Assembly: GCF_902499335.1 (NCBI RefSeq)
Contig: NZ_CABVQK010000004.1
Coordinates: 1 to 64,000, forward strand
Length of the DNA: 64,000 bases
Direction of reading: 5' to 3'
From: Burkholderia lata
Lineage (GTDB): Bacteria > Pseudomonadota > Gammaproteobacteria > Burkholderiales > Burkholderiaceae
Shown here: positions 7,611 through 15,489 of the stretch, in pieces
Position numbering within the stretch: position 1 is the first letter of the stretch
How the letters are laid out: each line of letters starts with the position of its first letter
The notes under the pieces: generated by a model
Told to the model about the DNA's origin: nothing
The model's input: only the letters and a program-made list of their open reading frames with translations
Database searches by the model: none
Made by a program: the position numbers and the translations under genes

Positions 7611-7784
7611 ATGCCCGCATCGTCCACCATGAAGCCGCTCTACCTAGACCTGCCCGCAGTCGCGACAACTCTCTCGCTGTCGGTAGCGACCGTTCAGAAA
7701 CTTGTGCGCGAGAGCAAATTTCCGAAGCCGCGGCTACTCTCCGATCGGCGCGTAGCCTGGCTGACGCGCGACGTGGAAGCCTAG
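7611..7784 (+). pseudogene. Truncated AlpA-family regulator (nonsense at codon 58)
   Basis: Reads 57 residues, MPASSTMKPLYLDLPAVATTL ... LTRDVEA, then TAG. Copy 1 has TGG (Trp58) at the same position. Downstream bases still encode the AEAC-ESDLAPPPN-GHGNRRR tail in frame, so a single G-to-A change removed about 25 residues. The whole HTH is retained, so residual DNA binding is possible; the missing part is the end of the last helix and the proline-rich tail. It lies next to, and convergent with, the integrase it would be expected to regulate. Confidence 0.75.
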
Positions 7785-7854
7785 GCAGAAGCGTGCCGGG
7801 AATCGGACCTCGCGCCTCCGCCAAACATGGGCCACGGCAACCGACGCCGGCGCA

Positions 7855-9129
7855 CTACTTCTTCGGATACTTCAGCGCAAGCTCGTCAAGAAACTGGCCA
7901 AGGCGCGTGAGCCATTCACGCCGCTCGCGATCGTAGTGGTGCCGGTTGTACACGCCGGCTACGCCTGGCTGAATATGGCCGAGCACCGCCTCTGCAACAT
8001 CATGGGGGCATCCAAGCGCCGCGAGCATTGTGCGGGCGGTACGGCGCAGATCATGCGGCGACCAGTGAGTCACCGTCAGGCGCGGCCGACTGTGATGCGG
8101 CGCCTGTTTGCAGTAAGGCTGATGGTAGTAGATGCCATGCGAAATTACGGTCTGTTTCATCATTTCGCCAGTCGACGTTGGGAACAGAAATCCGTTCACG
8201 GCTTGTTCCTTGCGCCGTCGCACAATGGCCTCCGCTCGGCCCGTGATCGGAACCCGCAAATCCCCCGCCTTCGACCGCCAAGAGTTCTTCGTTTTTTCCT
8301 TCGGCACGGTCCACCAGAGGCCATCGCTTTCCTCAGCGATTTCGTGCGCCTCCATCGAAATGATTTCGCCGCCGCGGGCGCCCGTCCACAGATACAACGT
8401 GATCGCGTCGGAAACCGTTAGGCTCATATTCGGCAGCCAGCGGAGCAGCGTGCCAATCTCATCCTCGCTCAATACCCGCTTTTTCGTGCCCATGGCGACG
8501 CCGTCGATCGTGCGCCCCTTGCTGCGAAGCTTGCCGCGCAGGATCATTCGCCACCAGTTCGGCGTTCCGTCGGGGAGTCGGCCGGCGTCCATCGCATAGT
8601 CCCAAGCGCCGCCCAGTTCCATCCGAAGTCGCGCCGCGAGCGCTGGCGTCGCCCGGTACGAATCCAGAAACTCGAACGCCTGGGCGCGGGTGATCGACGC
8701 GGCTGGAACGCTCTCGATCGGTCCCAGCATGGCTTTGAACATTCGCCTCACCTCGACGACGCCCTTCTCCTTGCGGTTCGGCTCGAGATAGCCGCCCATG
8801 TAGTCGAAACACACCTGCTTGACGGTATAGGCGTCGACAGAGCGAGAAGCAACAACCGCGGCACGCTTCTCACGCTTTGCGGCAGCGGGATCCGCCCCAG
8901 CATCACGTTCGGATCGCTTTTGCTCCCACTCAGAGATCGCCGCAGGGAAACCCATGGCTGGCCATTCGCCGAGCTTCACCTGGCGCATCCGGTCGTCGAT
9001 GGGGGATTTGTATCGGTAGATCCAAGATCGGCGGCTTTCGCTCGCCTGGAAGCGAAGTCCGGGAAACCCGTCAAAGGTCATATGTTGGCCCGCAGGCAGC
9101 TTGCTCGCGGTACGTGCGTCGAATCTCAT
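7855..9129 (-). CDS. Tyrosine recombinase / island integrase
   Basis: Encodes 424 residues of the P4-type phage integrase family. It has an N-terminal DUF4102-like arm-binding domain (about 1-95), a SAM-like core-binding domain (about 100-200), and a C-terminal catalytic domain. Catalytic residues visible are R252 (TGARGGE), a Lys in PKEKTKN (277-279), H359 and R362 (HDLRR), H385 (LGHIQPG) and Y394 (GVYNRHHY). All are present, so the enzyme is probably active. It catalyses site-specific integration and excision of the island. It ends directly beside alpA copy 2 and starts 220 bases from ribA, so the right island edge is likely between 9130 and 9350. Confidence 0.95.
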   Translation of the reverse strand: MRFDARTASKLPAGQHMTFDGFPGLRFQASESRRSWIYRYKSPIDDRMRQVKLGEWPAMGFPAAISEWEQKRSERDAGADPAAAKREKRAAVVASRSVDAYTVKQVCFDYMGGYLEPNRKEKGVVEVRRMFKAMLGPIESVPAASITRAQAFEFLDSYRATPALAARLRMELGGAWDYAMDAGRLPDGTPNWWRMILRGKLRSKGRTIDGVAMGTKKRVLSEDEIGTLLRWLPNMSLTVSDAITLYLWTGARGGEIISMEAHEIAEESDGLWWTVPKEKTKNSWRSKAGDLRVPITGRAEAIVRRRKEQAVNGFLFPTSTGEMMKQTVISHGIYYHQPYCKQAPHHSRPRLTVTHWSPHDLRRTARTMLAALGCPHDVAEAVLGHIQPGVAGVYNRHHYDRERREWLTRLGQFLDELALKYPKK

Positions 9130-9320
9130 CGGCGGTCGGCGTAGGTTTTTGTTGGAGGCCGGGACCGCAGCGTAGCTTTTCGGTCTGGCGTAGGAAAATG
9201 TTACGCCAGAGTGCCAAGTTTTCGCCTATTTCGTCAAGTGCAGCCAAGGCACCTGACAAACGCAACTTTCCGCTCAAACCCTTTACCAGAAAGACTTCGA
9301 GGGGTGAGAGCCAGATGGAG

Positions 9321-9350
9321 CAAGGGGCTCCGCAGAGCCCCTTGTTTTCG
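9321..9350. terminator. Stem-loop terminator between ribA and integrase
   Basis: A perfect 10-bp stem, CAAGGGGCTC / GAGCCCCTTG with a 4-base loop, is followed on the plus strand by TTTTCG. It lies immediately past the ribA stop codon and probably terminates ribA transcription, although the T-run is on the opposite side. Confidence 0.6.
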
Positions 9351-10001
9351 CTACTCGTTTTCCTCGAAGTAATGCCCGAACTTCGTCTGCTTCGTGCGGA
9401 TATAACGTTCGTTTTCCTCGCGCACGGGCACCGCAAGCGCCACGCGTTCGCAGACGGGAATACCGTGCTTCGCGAGCGTGTCGAACTTCGCCGGGTTGTT
9501 GCTCATCAGCCGCACCGACGTCACGCCGAGGATCCGGAGGATCGCGGCGGCCGAATCGTATTCGCGGGCGTCGTCGGGCAGGCCAAGATCGAGGTTCGCC
9601 TCGACGGTGTCGCGCCCCTGCTCCTGCAGCGCGTACGCGCGGATCTTGTTGCTCAGGCCGATCCCGCGCCCTTCATGGCCGCGCAGATACAGCAGCACGC
9701 CGCGGTCTTCGGCGGCGATATAGCGCAATGCGAGATCGAGCTGCTCGCCGCAGTCGCAGCGGTACGAGCCGAACACGTCACCGGTCAGGCATTCGGAATG
9801 CAGCCGCGTCAGCACGGACTGCTCGCCGGCGACGTCGCCCATCACGAGCGCAAGATGTTCGGCATCGCTGCCCGATACGCGGAAAGCGTACGACGTGAAC
9901 GTACCGTAGCGCGTGGGCAGCGACGCGGTAGCGACGAGCGTCACGCACTCGTCGGCCTGGCCATTGCCCGGCGTGGGCGATTGGGGACGCGATGACATCA
10001 T
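9351..10001 (-). CDS. ribA: GTP cyclohydrolase II
   Basis: Encodes 216 residues. The enzyme opens GTP to 2,5-diamino-6-ribosylamino-4(3H)-pyrimidinone 5'-phosphate, releasing formate and pyrophosphate: the first step of riboflavin synthesis. The zinc cysteines C71, C82 and C84 are in the standard [20 protein letters not shown] spacing, and the GTP-binding [10 protein letters not shown] loop is intact. Normal length for a stand-alone RibA. It is divergent from the CBS-domain gene and marks the start of core sequence beside the island. Confidence 0.97.
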   Translation of the reverse strand: MMSSRPQSPTPGNGQADECVTLVATASLPTRYGTFTSYAFRVSGSDAEHLALVMGDVAGEQSVLTRLHSECLTGDVFGSYRCDCGEQLDLALRYIAAEDRGVLLYLRGHEGRGIGLSNKIRAYALQEQGRDTVEANLDLGLPDDAREYDSAAAILRILGVTSVRLMSNNPAKFDTLAKHGIPVCERVALAVPVREENERYIRTKQTKFGHYFEENE

Positions 10002-10178
10002 GAATTCAATCGAAACGTTCAGGAATGTAGGAGTTGTGTGGATAGTGCGTGACGGGAGTTTACCGCTAATCTGGAATCGTCACGCGACTGCCGCCACCTG
10101 CGCGGCTATACTGGGCTCGTCGGGTGACACACATCACGCCCTGCCTGCCCAGCATCGACCTGCACACGGAGAAAGCGA

Positions 10179-10640
10179 ATGAGCACGACTGTCGCGCAGA
10201 TTCTCAAGGCCAAGCCGGATTCGGGCCGCACCATCTACACCGTCACGAAGACCGATTTCGTCTACGACGCCATCAAGCTGATGGCGGAAAAAGGCATCGG
10301 CGCGCTGCTGGTCGTGGACGGCGACGACATCGCGGGCATCGTCACCGAGCGCGACTACGCGCGCAAGGTCGTCCTGCTGGATCGCTCGTCGAAAGCCACC
10401 CGCGTCGAGGAAATCATGACCGCGAAGGTGCGCTACGTCGAACCGTCGCAATCCACCGACGAGTGCATGGCGCTGATGACCGAGCACCGGATGCGCCACC
10501 TGCCCGTCCTCGACGGCGGCAAGCTGGTCGGCCTCATCTCGATCGGTGACCTCGTCAAGAGCGTGATTGCCGATCAGCAGTTCACGATCAGCCAGCTCGA
10601 ACACTATATCCACGGCACGCCCGCCGTCACGTCCGCCTGA
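10179..10640 (+). CDS. CBS-domain pair protein
   Basis: Encodes 153 residues with two CBS motifs: residues about 18-70 (FVYDAIKLMAEKGIGALLVVDGDDIAGIVTERDYARKV) and about 80-135 (STDECMALMTEHRMRHLPVLDGGKLVGLISIGDLVK). A CBS pair usually binds adenosine nucleotides such as AMP, ATP or SAM. The stand-alone form is typically a cytosolic energy-sensing or regulatory protein, and the partner is unknown. A GGAGA site precedes the ATG. Confidence 0.92.
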   Translation: MSTTVAQILKAKPDSGRTIYTVTKTDFVYDAIKLMAEKGIGALLVVDGDDIAGIVTERDYARKVVLLDRSSKATRVEEIMTAKVRYVEPSQSTDECMALMTEHRMRHLPVLDGGKLVGLISIGDLVKSVIADQQFTISQLEHYIHGTPAVTSA

Positions 10641-10653
10641 CCCGCCCCAGCAA

Positions 10654-10684
10654 AAAAGGCCCAAACGCGCGAGCGTCTGGGCGG
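10654..10684 (-). terminator. Rho-independent terminator of the DUF4148 gene
   Basis: Read on the minus strand: GCCCAGACGC, a 4-base loop, GCGTTTGGGC (one G-U/mismatch), then CCTTTTTT. It lies downstream of the minus-strand gene at 10798 and just past the convergent CBS gene. Confidence 0.85.
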
Positions 10685-10797
10685 AAAGCCGCCGGAATGC
10701 GGCGACGGAGGTTCTGCTCCTGCGGGCGAATGACGCGCACAACTCGCGCGCGTCTCGTCGATTAAGCGGTGCGCTCGGGCAGACCCGGGGGCGTTCT

Positions 10798-11127
10798 TCA
10801 GTTGCCGAAGTAGACCGAGTTCACGGGATTCGGCGCTTCCCGCGTCACGCGACGGCCGGCTTGACCGGCACCCGTCGCCACGGCACCGTAACCGCTCGTA
10901 TCCGCTTGCGCGAGCATCGGCTGGTTCGGTTGAATCCGTTGTTCGGCGGCCTGGATGTTGTCCGGATACTGCGAATCGCTCGCCAGCGGCTTGTAGCCGT
11001 TCTGTTCGAGTTGCACGAGCTCGGCCTTGACCTGGTCGCGGGTCAGCCCCTGCTCGGACTGCGCAAACGATGCGATCGGGGCTGCAAGGACGGATGCGGC
11101 GATGGCTGCGTAGATGATCGACTTCAT
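10798..11127 (-). CDS. DUF4148-domain periplasmic protein
   Basis: Encodes 109 residues. It has a clear Sec signal peptide (MKSIIYAAIAASVLAAPIASFAQ, cleaved after AFA or AQ). The DUF4148 core follows: LTRDQVKAELVQLEQNGYKP, a helix characteristic of this Burkholderia/Ralstonia family that occurs in many copies per genome. Function is unknown; it is probably periplasmic. A strong GGAGG precedes the ATG, and a perfect terminator follows. Confidence 0.9.
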   Translation of the reverse strand: MKSIIYAAIAASVLAAPIASFAQSEQGLTRDQVKAELVQLEQNGYKPLASDSQYPDNIQAAEQRIQPNQPMLAQADTSGYGAVATGAGQAGRRVTREAPNPVNSVYFGN

Positions 11128-11409
11128 GATTTACCTCCGGAATATGTTCTCTTATGGCGTCGCCTCGGCAGGACTGTCTGAAGCGATTGAATCCAGTGTA
11201 GTTCTCGCCACCCCAAGGGGAAACCCTTAGTTTGAACATACAGCGTTGCGATTTTGACAAAAATCGCCGGCTTTTTCCGGATGACAGCGCTGCAACTTGC
11301 GTCACCTGCACAACAATCGCTGACGAAATGCCGACAGCCAAATCACATATTCCGAAGGTTGTGTTGTAGAATCGTAAGGTTTTATTCGTCAGTCGATCTT
11401 CCACCCACC

Positions 11410-11544
11410 ATGTACGCGCTCACGCCCCTTTCGGTTTCGCCGTCCGGCCCCGCCGGCGTGCGCGCGCGCGCCGGTCATACGGCGCATCCCCTCGCTCGAC
11501 GCACGGCCCAGGCGCCGCTCGCCCTTGCCCGGCGCCTGATCTGA
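11410..11544 (+). CDS. Possible 44-aa upstream ORF ahead of rnk
   Basis: The frame reads MYALTPLSVSPSGPAGVRARAG ... PLALARRLI and stops 95 bases before rnk. It has no convincing ribosome site. It is followed by a 9-bp stem-loop before rnk, a layout reminiscent of a leader peptide. It could equally be a chance frame in GC-rich untranslated leader. The remainder of the 11128-11639 interval holds the divergent promoters of DUF4148 and rnk. Confidence 0.3.
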   Translation: MYALTPLSVSPSGPAGVRARAGHTAHPLARRTAQAPLALARRLI

Positions 11545-11558
11545 CCGCTCGGTCTCCT

Positions 11559-11586
11559 CCCGGAGCCAGGTCAGACAGGCTCCGGG
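11559..11586 (+). promoter_or_regulatory. Stem-loop in the rnk leader
   Basis: A perfect 9-bp stem, CCCGGAGCC / GGCTCCGGG with a 10-base loop, lies between the short upstream frame and the rnk ribosome site. There is no U-tract, so it is not a simple terminator. It may act as a structured 5' leader element. Confidence 0.4.
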
Positions 11587-11639
11587 CGATCCTCATAGGC
11601 ACGCCCCGCCTGCCCCTGCCGATCATTTGGAGAACTGCC

Positions 11640-12038
11640 ATGAAACAACGCCTTTACCAGTTGACCGAACTCGACGTTGCTCGCCTCGAGAAGCACGCCG
11701 AACACAACCCGCGCTTCCAGTCGATGCTCGATACGCTGCTCGAACGCGCCGACATCGTCCAGCCCGATGCCATCAAGGCGAACGTCGTCACGATGAACTC
11801 GCAGATCACGCTGCTCGACGAAGCAACCCAGGAACAAGCCACCTGGACGATTGTTTATCCGGACGCCGCCAATCTCGAGCTCGGCCGCCTGAACGTCTTC
11901 TCGCCCGTCGGCATGGCACTGCTGGGCACCCAGCGCGGCCAGCTGGTCAAGGTGATGCAGCCGAGCGGCGCCGAAAAGCTGATGAAGGTCGCCGCGATCG
12001 TGTTCCAGCCTGAAGCCAACGGCGAATACACGCGCTGA
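11640..12038 (+). CDS. rnk: Regulator of nucleoside diphosphate kinase
   Basis: Encodes 132 residues of the Rnk family: an N-terminal coiled-coil dimer helix pair (LTELDVARLEKHAEHNPRFQSMLDTLLERA) and a C-terminal GreA/GreB-like FKBP domain (NSQITLLDEATQEQATWTIVYP ... FSPVGMALLG). Rnk binds RNA polymerase near the secondary channel and influences nucleoside diphosphate kinase levels. Length is normal. A TTGGAGAA site precedes the ATG and a strong terminator follows. Confidence 0.93.
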   Translation: MKQRLYQLTELDVARLEKHAEHNPRFQSMLDTLLERADIVQPDAIKANVVTMNSQITLLDEATQEQATWTIVYPDAANLELGRLNVFSPVGMALLGTQRGQLVKVMQPSGAEKLMKVAAIVFQPEANGEYTR

Positions 12039-12078
12039 GCCACCTGCCGGCGGCACCGCGCCGCAACGGCGCACCACG

Positions 12079-12108
12079 AAAAAAGCGAGGCATGGGCCTC
12101 GCTTTTTT
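12079..12108. terminator. Bidirectional terminator after rnk
   Basis: A7-run, GCGAGGC, ATGG loop, GCCTCGC, then a run of six T on the plus strand. The symmetric A/T runs allow termination in both directions. Confidence 0.9.
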
Positions 12109-12151
12109 GCATCCGGACGACGCGAATCGTCGACATCACATCCCGCAGACG

Positions 12152-12180
12152 AAAAAAAGGCGCCCGAAGGCGCCTTTTTT
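12152..12180. terminator. Bidirectional terminator after the porin gene
   Basis: A-run, AGGCGCC, loop CGAA, GGCGCCT, then T-run. It lies 34 bases past the stop of the minus-strand porin gene. Confidence 0.9.
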
Positions 12181-12213
12181 GATGCTGCGAAGCGGGTTAC
12201 CCCGCCGTCACGC

Positions 12214-13299
12214 TTAGAAGCGGTGACGCAGGCCAACCGTTGCTGCGGTTTGGTTGATCGACGAGCTCGACGCGGTGTCGAGGTTGCCGTTGTAGATGCC
12301 CGTGCCAACGATGTTGTTGCCCTTCGCACCACGCTGGTACACAGCTTGTGCGTAGACGTCGGTGCGCTTCGACAGAGCGTAGTCAGCTTGAACGCCGAAC
12401 TGGTTCCAGTGCGAGCTGCCGTTGTTGACCTTCGCGTTCGTGTACGTGTAAGCAGCGCCCAGGCCGAGAGCCGGCGTCAGGTTGTACTTTGCGTTGACTT
12501 CGTAGTTGTCAGCGCGCAGCGTGCCAGCACCGTTAGCTTGGTTGTCGATACGCGATTGCGTCCATGCAGCGCCGACTTGTGCCGGGCCGAATGCGTAACC
12601 AGCAGCAGCGCCGTACGTACGGACGCGGCCTTGTGCGTTGATCGACGATGCGCCGTTTGCGTTCGTACCGTCACCCAGGTTCGCTTGCGAGTATGCAGCT
12701 GCGAGCTTCAGGCCTTGGAACTGGTATGCAGCACCCGCGCTGTATGCACGGTTGTTGCCGAAGTTCGTGTTGTTCGAGAACGAGTACGTGCCGCCGAATT
12801 GCAGGCCAGCGTAGTTAGCGCTCGTGTACTTGATCGAGTTGTTCAGCGCGACGTCGCCGTTCGTGCTCAGACGATCGTTGTTGATCGGGTGCGCGAAGTA
12901 CGTGCCGCCCCACGAGCCCGTTGCCGTCAGCGGCGCCAGGTAGTCTTGCGTTGCGTCGTATTGCTTACCCAGCGTAACCGTGCCGTACTGGCTCGACAGG
13001 CCAACGAAAGCCTGGCGGTTGAACATGCCGCCGTTGTTGCCCAGCTTGCCGTTACCGATGTTGAAGCCGCTTTCCAACGTGAAGATTGCCTTCAGGCCGC
13101 CACCGAGGTCTTCCGAACCACGCAGGCCGAAACGGCTTTGGTCAACGCCCGAGCCCATCGACCACAGCGACTTGCCGCCGACGTTGCTTTGGTAGGTGAT
13201 GCCTGCGTCCAGCACGCCGTACAGCGTGACGCTGCTTTGTGCGTGAGCGACGGTAGCAAACGATGCTGCAGCTGCTGCAACGATCAGAGTCTTGTTCAT
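12214..13299 (-). CDS. Gram-negative general porin (Omp38/OpcP type)
   Basis: Encodes 361 residues. The Sec signal peptide (MNKTLIVAAAAASFATVAHA) is followed by QSSVTLYGVLDAGITYQSN, the classic first strand of betaproteobacterial trimeric porins. The protein ends in a phenylalanine after VGLRHRF, the signature recognised by the BAM machinery. About 16 beta strands with the GSEDLGGGLKAIFTLESGFN and FNRQAFVGLSS strands place it in the OmpC-like group with B. pseudomallei Omp38 and B. cepacia OpcP1. It allows passive diffusion of small hydrophilic solutes. Codon use is noticeably restricted (highly expressed gene style). Confidence 0.95.
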   Translation of the reverse strand: MNKTLIVAAAAASFATVAHAQSSVTLYGVLDAGITYQSNVGGKSLWSMGSGVDQSRFGLRGSEDLGGGLKAIFTLESGFNIGNGKLGNNGGMFNRQAFVGLSSQYGTVTLGKQYDATQDYLAPLTATGSWGGTYFAHPINNDRLSTNGDVALNNSIKYTSANYAGLQFGGTYSFSNNTNFGNNRAYSAGAAYQFQGLKLAAAYSQANLGDGTNANGASSINAQGRVRTYGAAAGYAFGPAQVGAAWTQSRIDNQANGAGTLRADNYEVNAKYNLTPALGLGAAYTYTNAKVNNGSSHWNQFGVQADYALSKRTDVYAQAVYQRGAKGNNIVGTGIYNGNLDTASSSSINQTAATVGLRHRF

Positions 13300-13906
13300 T
13301 CGTGGAGCTCCCTTCTAAAAAGAGGCAGGTCTCGCGACCTTGTTCATAAACGGTCTGCAACCGCCCGGGAGCGCCATCGATCCTGCTGGCCGCGCCCGGA
13401 TAGTTGCCCGTTTGGGAACCGTGAGTTTAGGGGTGTACCCTAGGGGAGCGATCCGCAAATAAAGAAATAAGCTTTTCCAGAACTAGAAATAATGAAAGTG
13501 GGGCCGAGTTATAAGTATTTGTTTTGATGTTTGTTTTTGACTTCTTGACGGGGGCTTTTTGAAGGCATTCATCGCACCATTCTTTCATGTCATCGTCTTG
13601 ACGGTTGCATAGAAACAACAAACGGATTCGGCGCGACACCCCGGAATCGGCAAATTTTACCCGAATCAGTCTCGAATTTCAGGCGCCGGGCACCTAAAAC
13701 GCATCCGCCAGCCAGTAAACAGGGCGCGATGTTCGTATCGCGGGCAACACTCGTCAGCTGCAGAAGAATAGAAAGGCCGGTCTCCGCCTGCCGGCGGTTA
13801 GCCCGCCCGCCGTGACACACCGTAACAGCCTTAACCGCTCGCGTAACCCGGCCGGCCGACTGGCAGGCTAATGTAAGGCAGCCTCGAATACAGAACAGGA
13901 CACGCC
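13300..13906. promoter_or_regulatory. Long porin upstream region with AT-rich block
   Basis: There is no supported gene in these 607 bases. The block 13441-13560 is much richer in A+T than the surroundings and contains candidate minus-strand promoter sequence. Together with the long leader (over 150 bases) this fits a highly expressed, post-transcriptionally controlled porin gene. An exact promoter is not assigned. Confidence 0.5.
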
Positions 13907-14278
13907 ATGAATCGACGCTCGTTGTTACGCGCCATCGGATTGACTGCCGCCTTCGTCGGCACCGGCTGGCTGCGCGCCGCCTCTGCCCAGCCCGCGCCGC
14001 CCGTGTACCGGCCGTCCGGTCCGAACCGCGTCCCCGGCGGGCCGCCCTATGGGGACCGCCCGGGCTTCGCGCCGCCGGCCGTCCGGCACGACCGCCGTCC
14101 GCCGCCGCCACGGCCGCACGGCTATATATGGACGGACGGCTATTGGCGCTGGCAGCGTGGCCGCTATATATGGGTGTCCGGCCGCTGGGTCGCACGGCGC
14201 CCCGGTCGGCGGTGGGTGCCCGGCTACTGGCGCCGCCAGGGGCAGGTGTGGATCTACGTCGACGGTACGTGGCGATAG
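13907..14278 (+). CDS. YXWXXGXW-repeat exported protein
   Basis: Encodes 123 residues. The N-terminus MNRRSLLRAIGLTAAFVGTGWLRAASAQ resembles a signal peptide with a twin-Arg. A Pro/Arg-rich linker (RRPPPPRPHGY) follows. Three repeats of Y-x-W-x-x-G-x-W are visible at the C-terminus (YIWTDGYW, YIWVSGRW, and a derivative near WIYVDGTW). This repeat is typical of small envelope proteins of unknown function. It stands alone on the plus strand. Confidence 0.8.
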   Translation: MNRRSLLRAIGLTAAFVGTGWLRAASAQPAPPVYRPSGPNRVPGGPPYGDRPGFAPPAVRHDRRPPPPRPHGYIWTDGYWRWQRGRYIWVSGRWVARRPGRRWVPGYWRRQGQVWIYVDGTWR

Positions 14279-14773
14279 GCCGGCACCCGGCGCCCGGCCG
14301 ATGGCAGGCGCGGAGCCGGGTGGCGCGAGCGAATCCGCACCGTTCGGCCCCGACATCATGATGCCGGGCAGGCATCCCCGCGAATCCTGCCCCACCCGGC
14401 CCCGATGGGGGCGCCCAAACCGGTGCCGAGGCGTCCGGTCACGCAACTTCGACCATCGACATGCCCGCCGATCTCCGGCGCGCCACCCCGCCCCGCCCCG
14501 AGGCCAGCCGCCCCGGTCGAGCGCCATGCAGCGGAAGACCGCTGTTTCGATCACCCCGGGCGCGTGCCCTCGTTGACAGAGCACCGCCGGCGCATTGCCG
14601 CATTCGAGATAATCGGCACACACCGATGCATAGGCGTTCCTGCTCATGTCGACGAGATCGTTCGGATAACGAAATCATGGAACAACGCTGCACATGCGGT
14701 CATGTCATGCCTCGTCGCGTCGCAACCGATCCGCCACGCATCGCCCCTCGACGAGACAGCGCGTGCGCCGCGC
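14279..14773. other. Gene-free interval
   Basis: About 495 bases of GC-rich sequence. Long frames exist on several strands but none has a ribosome site or recognisable protein, so no gene is called. Confidence 0.45.
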
Positions 14774-15160
14774 TCAGCGCCTGCCGTCCTCCAGCGCCCG
14801 CGCACGACGTCGCGCGGCGCAGATCGCGCGATGATGTTCGTCGGCCCACCGGATCATCGCCTGCATCGGCGTCAGGAACGAACGCCCGAGGTCGGTCAGC
14901 GCATATTCGACACGCGGCGGCACTTCGGCAAACAGCGTGCGGCTGACGAAGCCGTCCTGCTCGAGCCGCTTGAGCGTGCGCGACAGCATCTGGTTCGACA
15001 CATCACCGATCGCGCGGCCGAGTTCGTTGAAACGCATCGTCCCGCCGGACAGCGCTTCGAGCACGAGCAGGCTCCACTGGTCGCCGATGCGGTCGAGCAC
15101 ATCGCGGATCGGGCACGGCTGATCGAGTTCGACGGTTTCGTCGGTGGGCGGGAACGCCAT
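14774..15160 (-). CDS. HxlR-family transcriptional regulator
   Basis: Encodes 128 residues. The winged helix is clear: CPIRDVLDRIGDQWSLLVLEALSGGTMRFNELGRAIGDVSNQMLSRTLKRLEQDGFVSRT, with the Cys near residue 16 that some HxlR members use for redox or aldehyde sensing. The C-terminal part (YALTDLGRSFLTPMQAMIRWADEH) is standard. It is divergent from the exported SnoaL-like gene, with a long perfect inverted repeat in between. It therefore probably regulates itself and that neighbour. Confidence 0.9.
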   Translation of the reverse strand: MAFPPTDETVELDQPCPIRDVLDRIGDQWSLLVLEALSGGTMRFNELGRAIGDVSNQMLSRTLKRLEQDGFVSRTLFAEVPPRVEYALTDLGRSFLTPMQAMIRWADEHHRAICAARRRARALEDGRR

Positions 15161-15190
15161 GGCTGGAATCTCTTTCAAGGGCAACGCATG

Positions 15191-15225
15191 GTCAGCGCGG
15201 TGTGACCTGTTCACACCGCGCTGAC
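15191..15225. promoter_or_regulatory. Perfect 15-bp inverted repeat upstream of the HxlR gene
   Basis: Arms GTCAGCGCGGTGTGA and TCACACCGCGCTGAC are perfect complements separated by 5 bases, about 30 bases before the HxlR start codon. This could be an operator, or a hairpin in the leader. Confidence 0.6.
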
Positions 15226-15321
15226 TTCTTGTGACGGGTTCGCGGCAACTGTACCATTCGATCGGCCCGGCAGCCGCGCGGATTCGCCAGTTCAACGAAG
15301 CATGACGACAACGCGCGGCCT

Positions 15322-15356
15322 CGCGCTGTCCGTTTCGTGACGATACGGACAGCGCG
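15322..15356. promoter_or_regulatory. Second inverted repeat in the HxlR/SnoaL intergenic region
   Basis: Arms CGCGCTGTCCGT and ACGGACAGCGCG are perfect complements with an 11-base loop. The sequence AGCGCGGTG at its end recurs in the first inverted repeat, so both may belong to one regulatory region. Confidence 0.5.
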
Positions 15357-15489
15357 GTGAATTCCCCACGTCGATAAGAGACGTGCATCCGCAACCATGC
15401 CCCGTCGCCCGCCGATCGTCACGGTCAGCTCGATCAGCCGTCGCGCATCACGCTCCAACCTACGCTTCGTCAGACAAGGAACCCGCTAC

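Larger units (their letters stand above)
7365..7849. repeat. Direct repeat copy 2 (RGY gene + alpA module)
   Basis: Near-identical partner of 2647-3132. Here the small minus-strand gene is intact, but the alpA-like gene is cut short by a stop at 7782-7784. The repeat ends just before the stop codon of the convergent integrase gene at 7855. Confidence 0.85.

Noticed and set aside
9130..9350. tRNA or tmRNA 3' end as integration target beside the integrase
   Set aside because: No cloverleaf or TTCGA-type T-arm could be made out in the interval; only a terminator hairpin is visible.
14279..14773. Several overlapping frames between the YXWXXGXW gene and HxlR
   Set aside because: None has a ribosome site, conserved look or codon bias; treated as non-coding.
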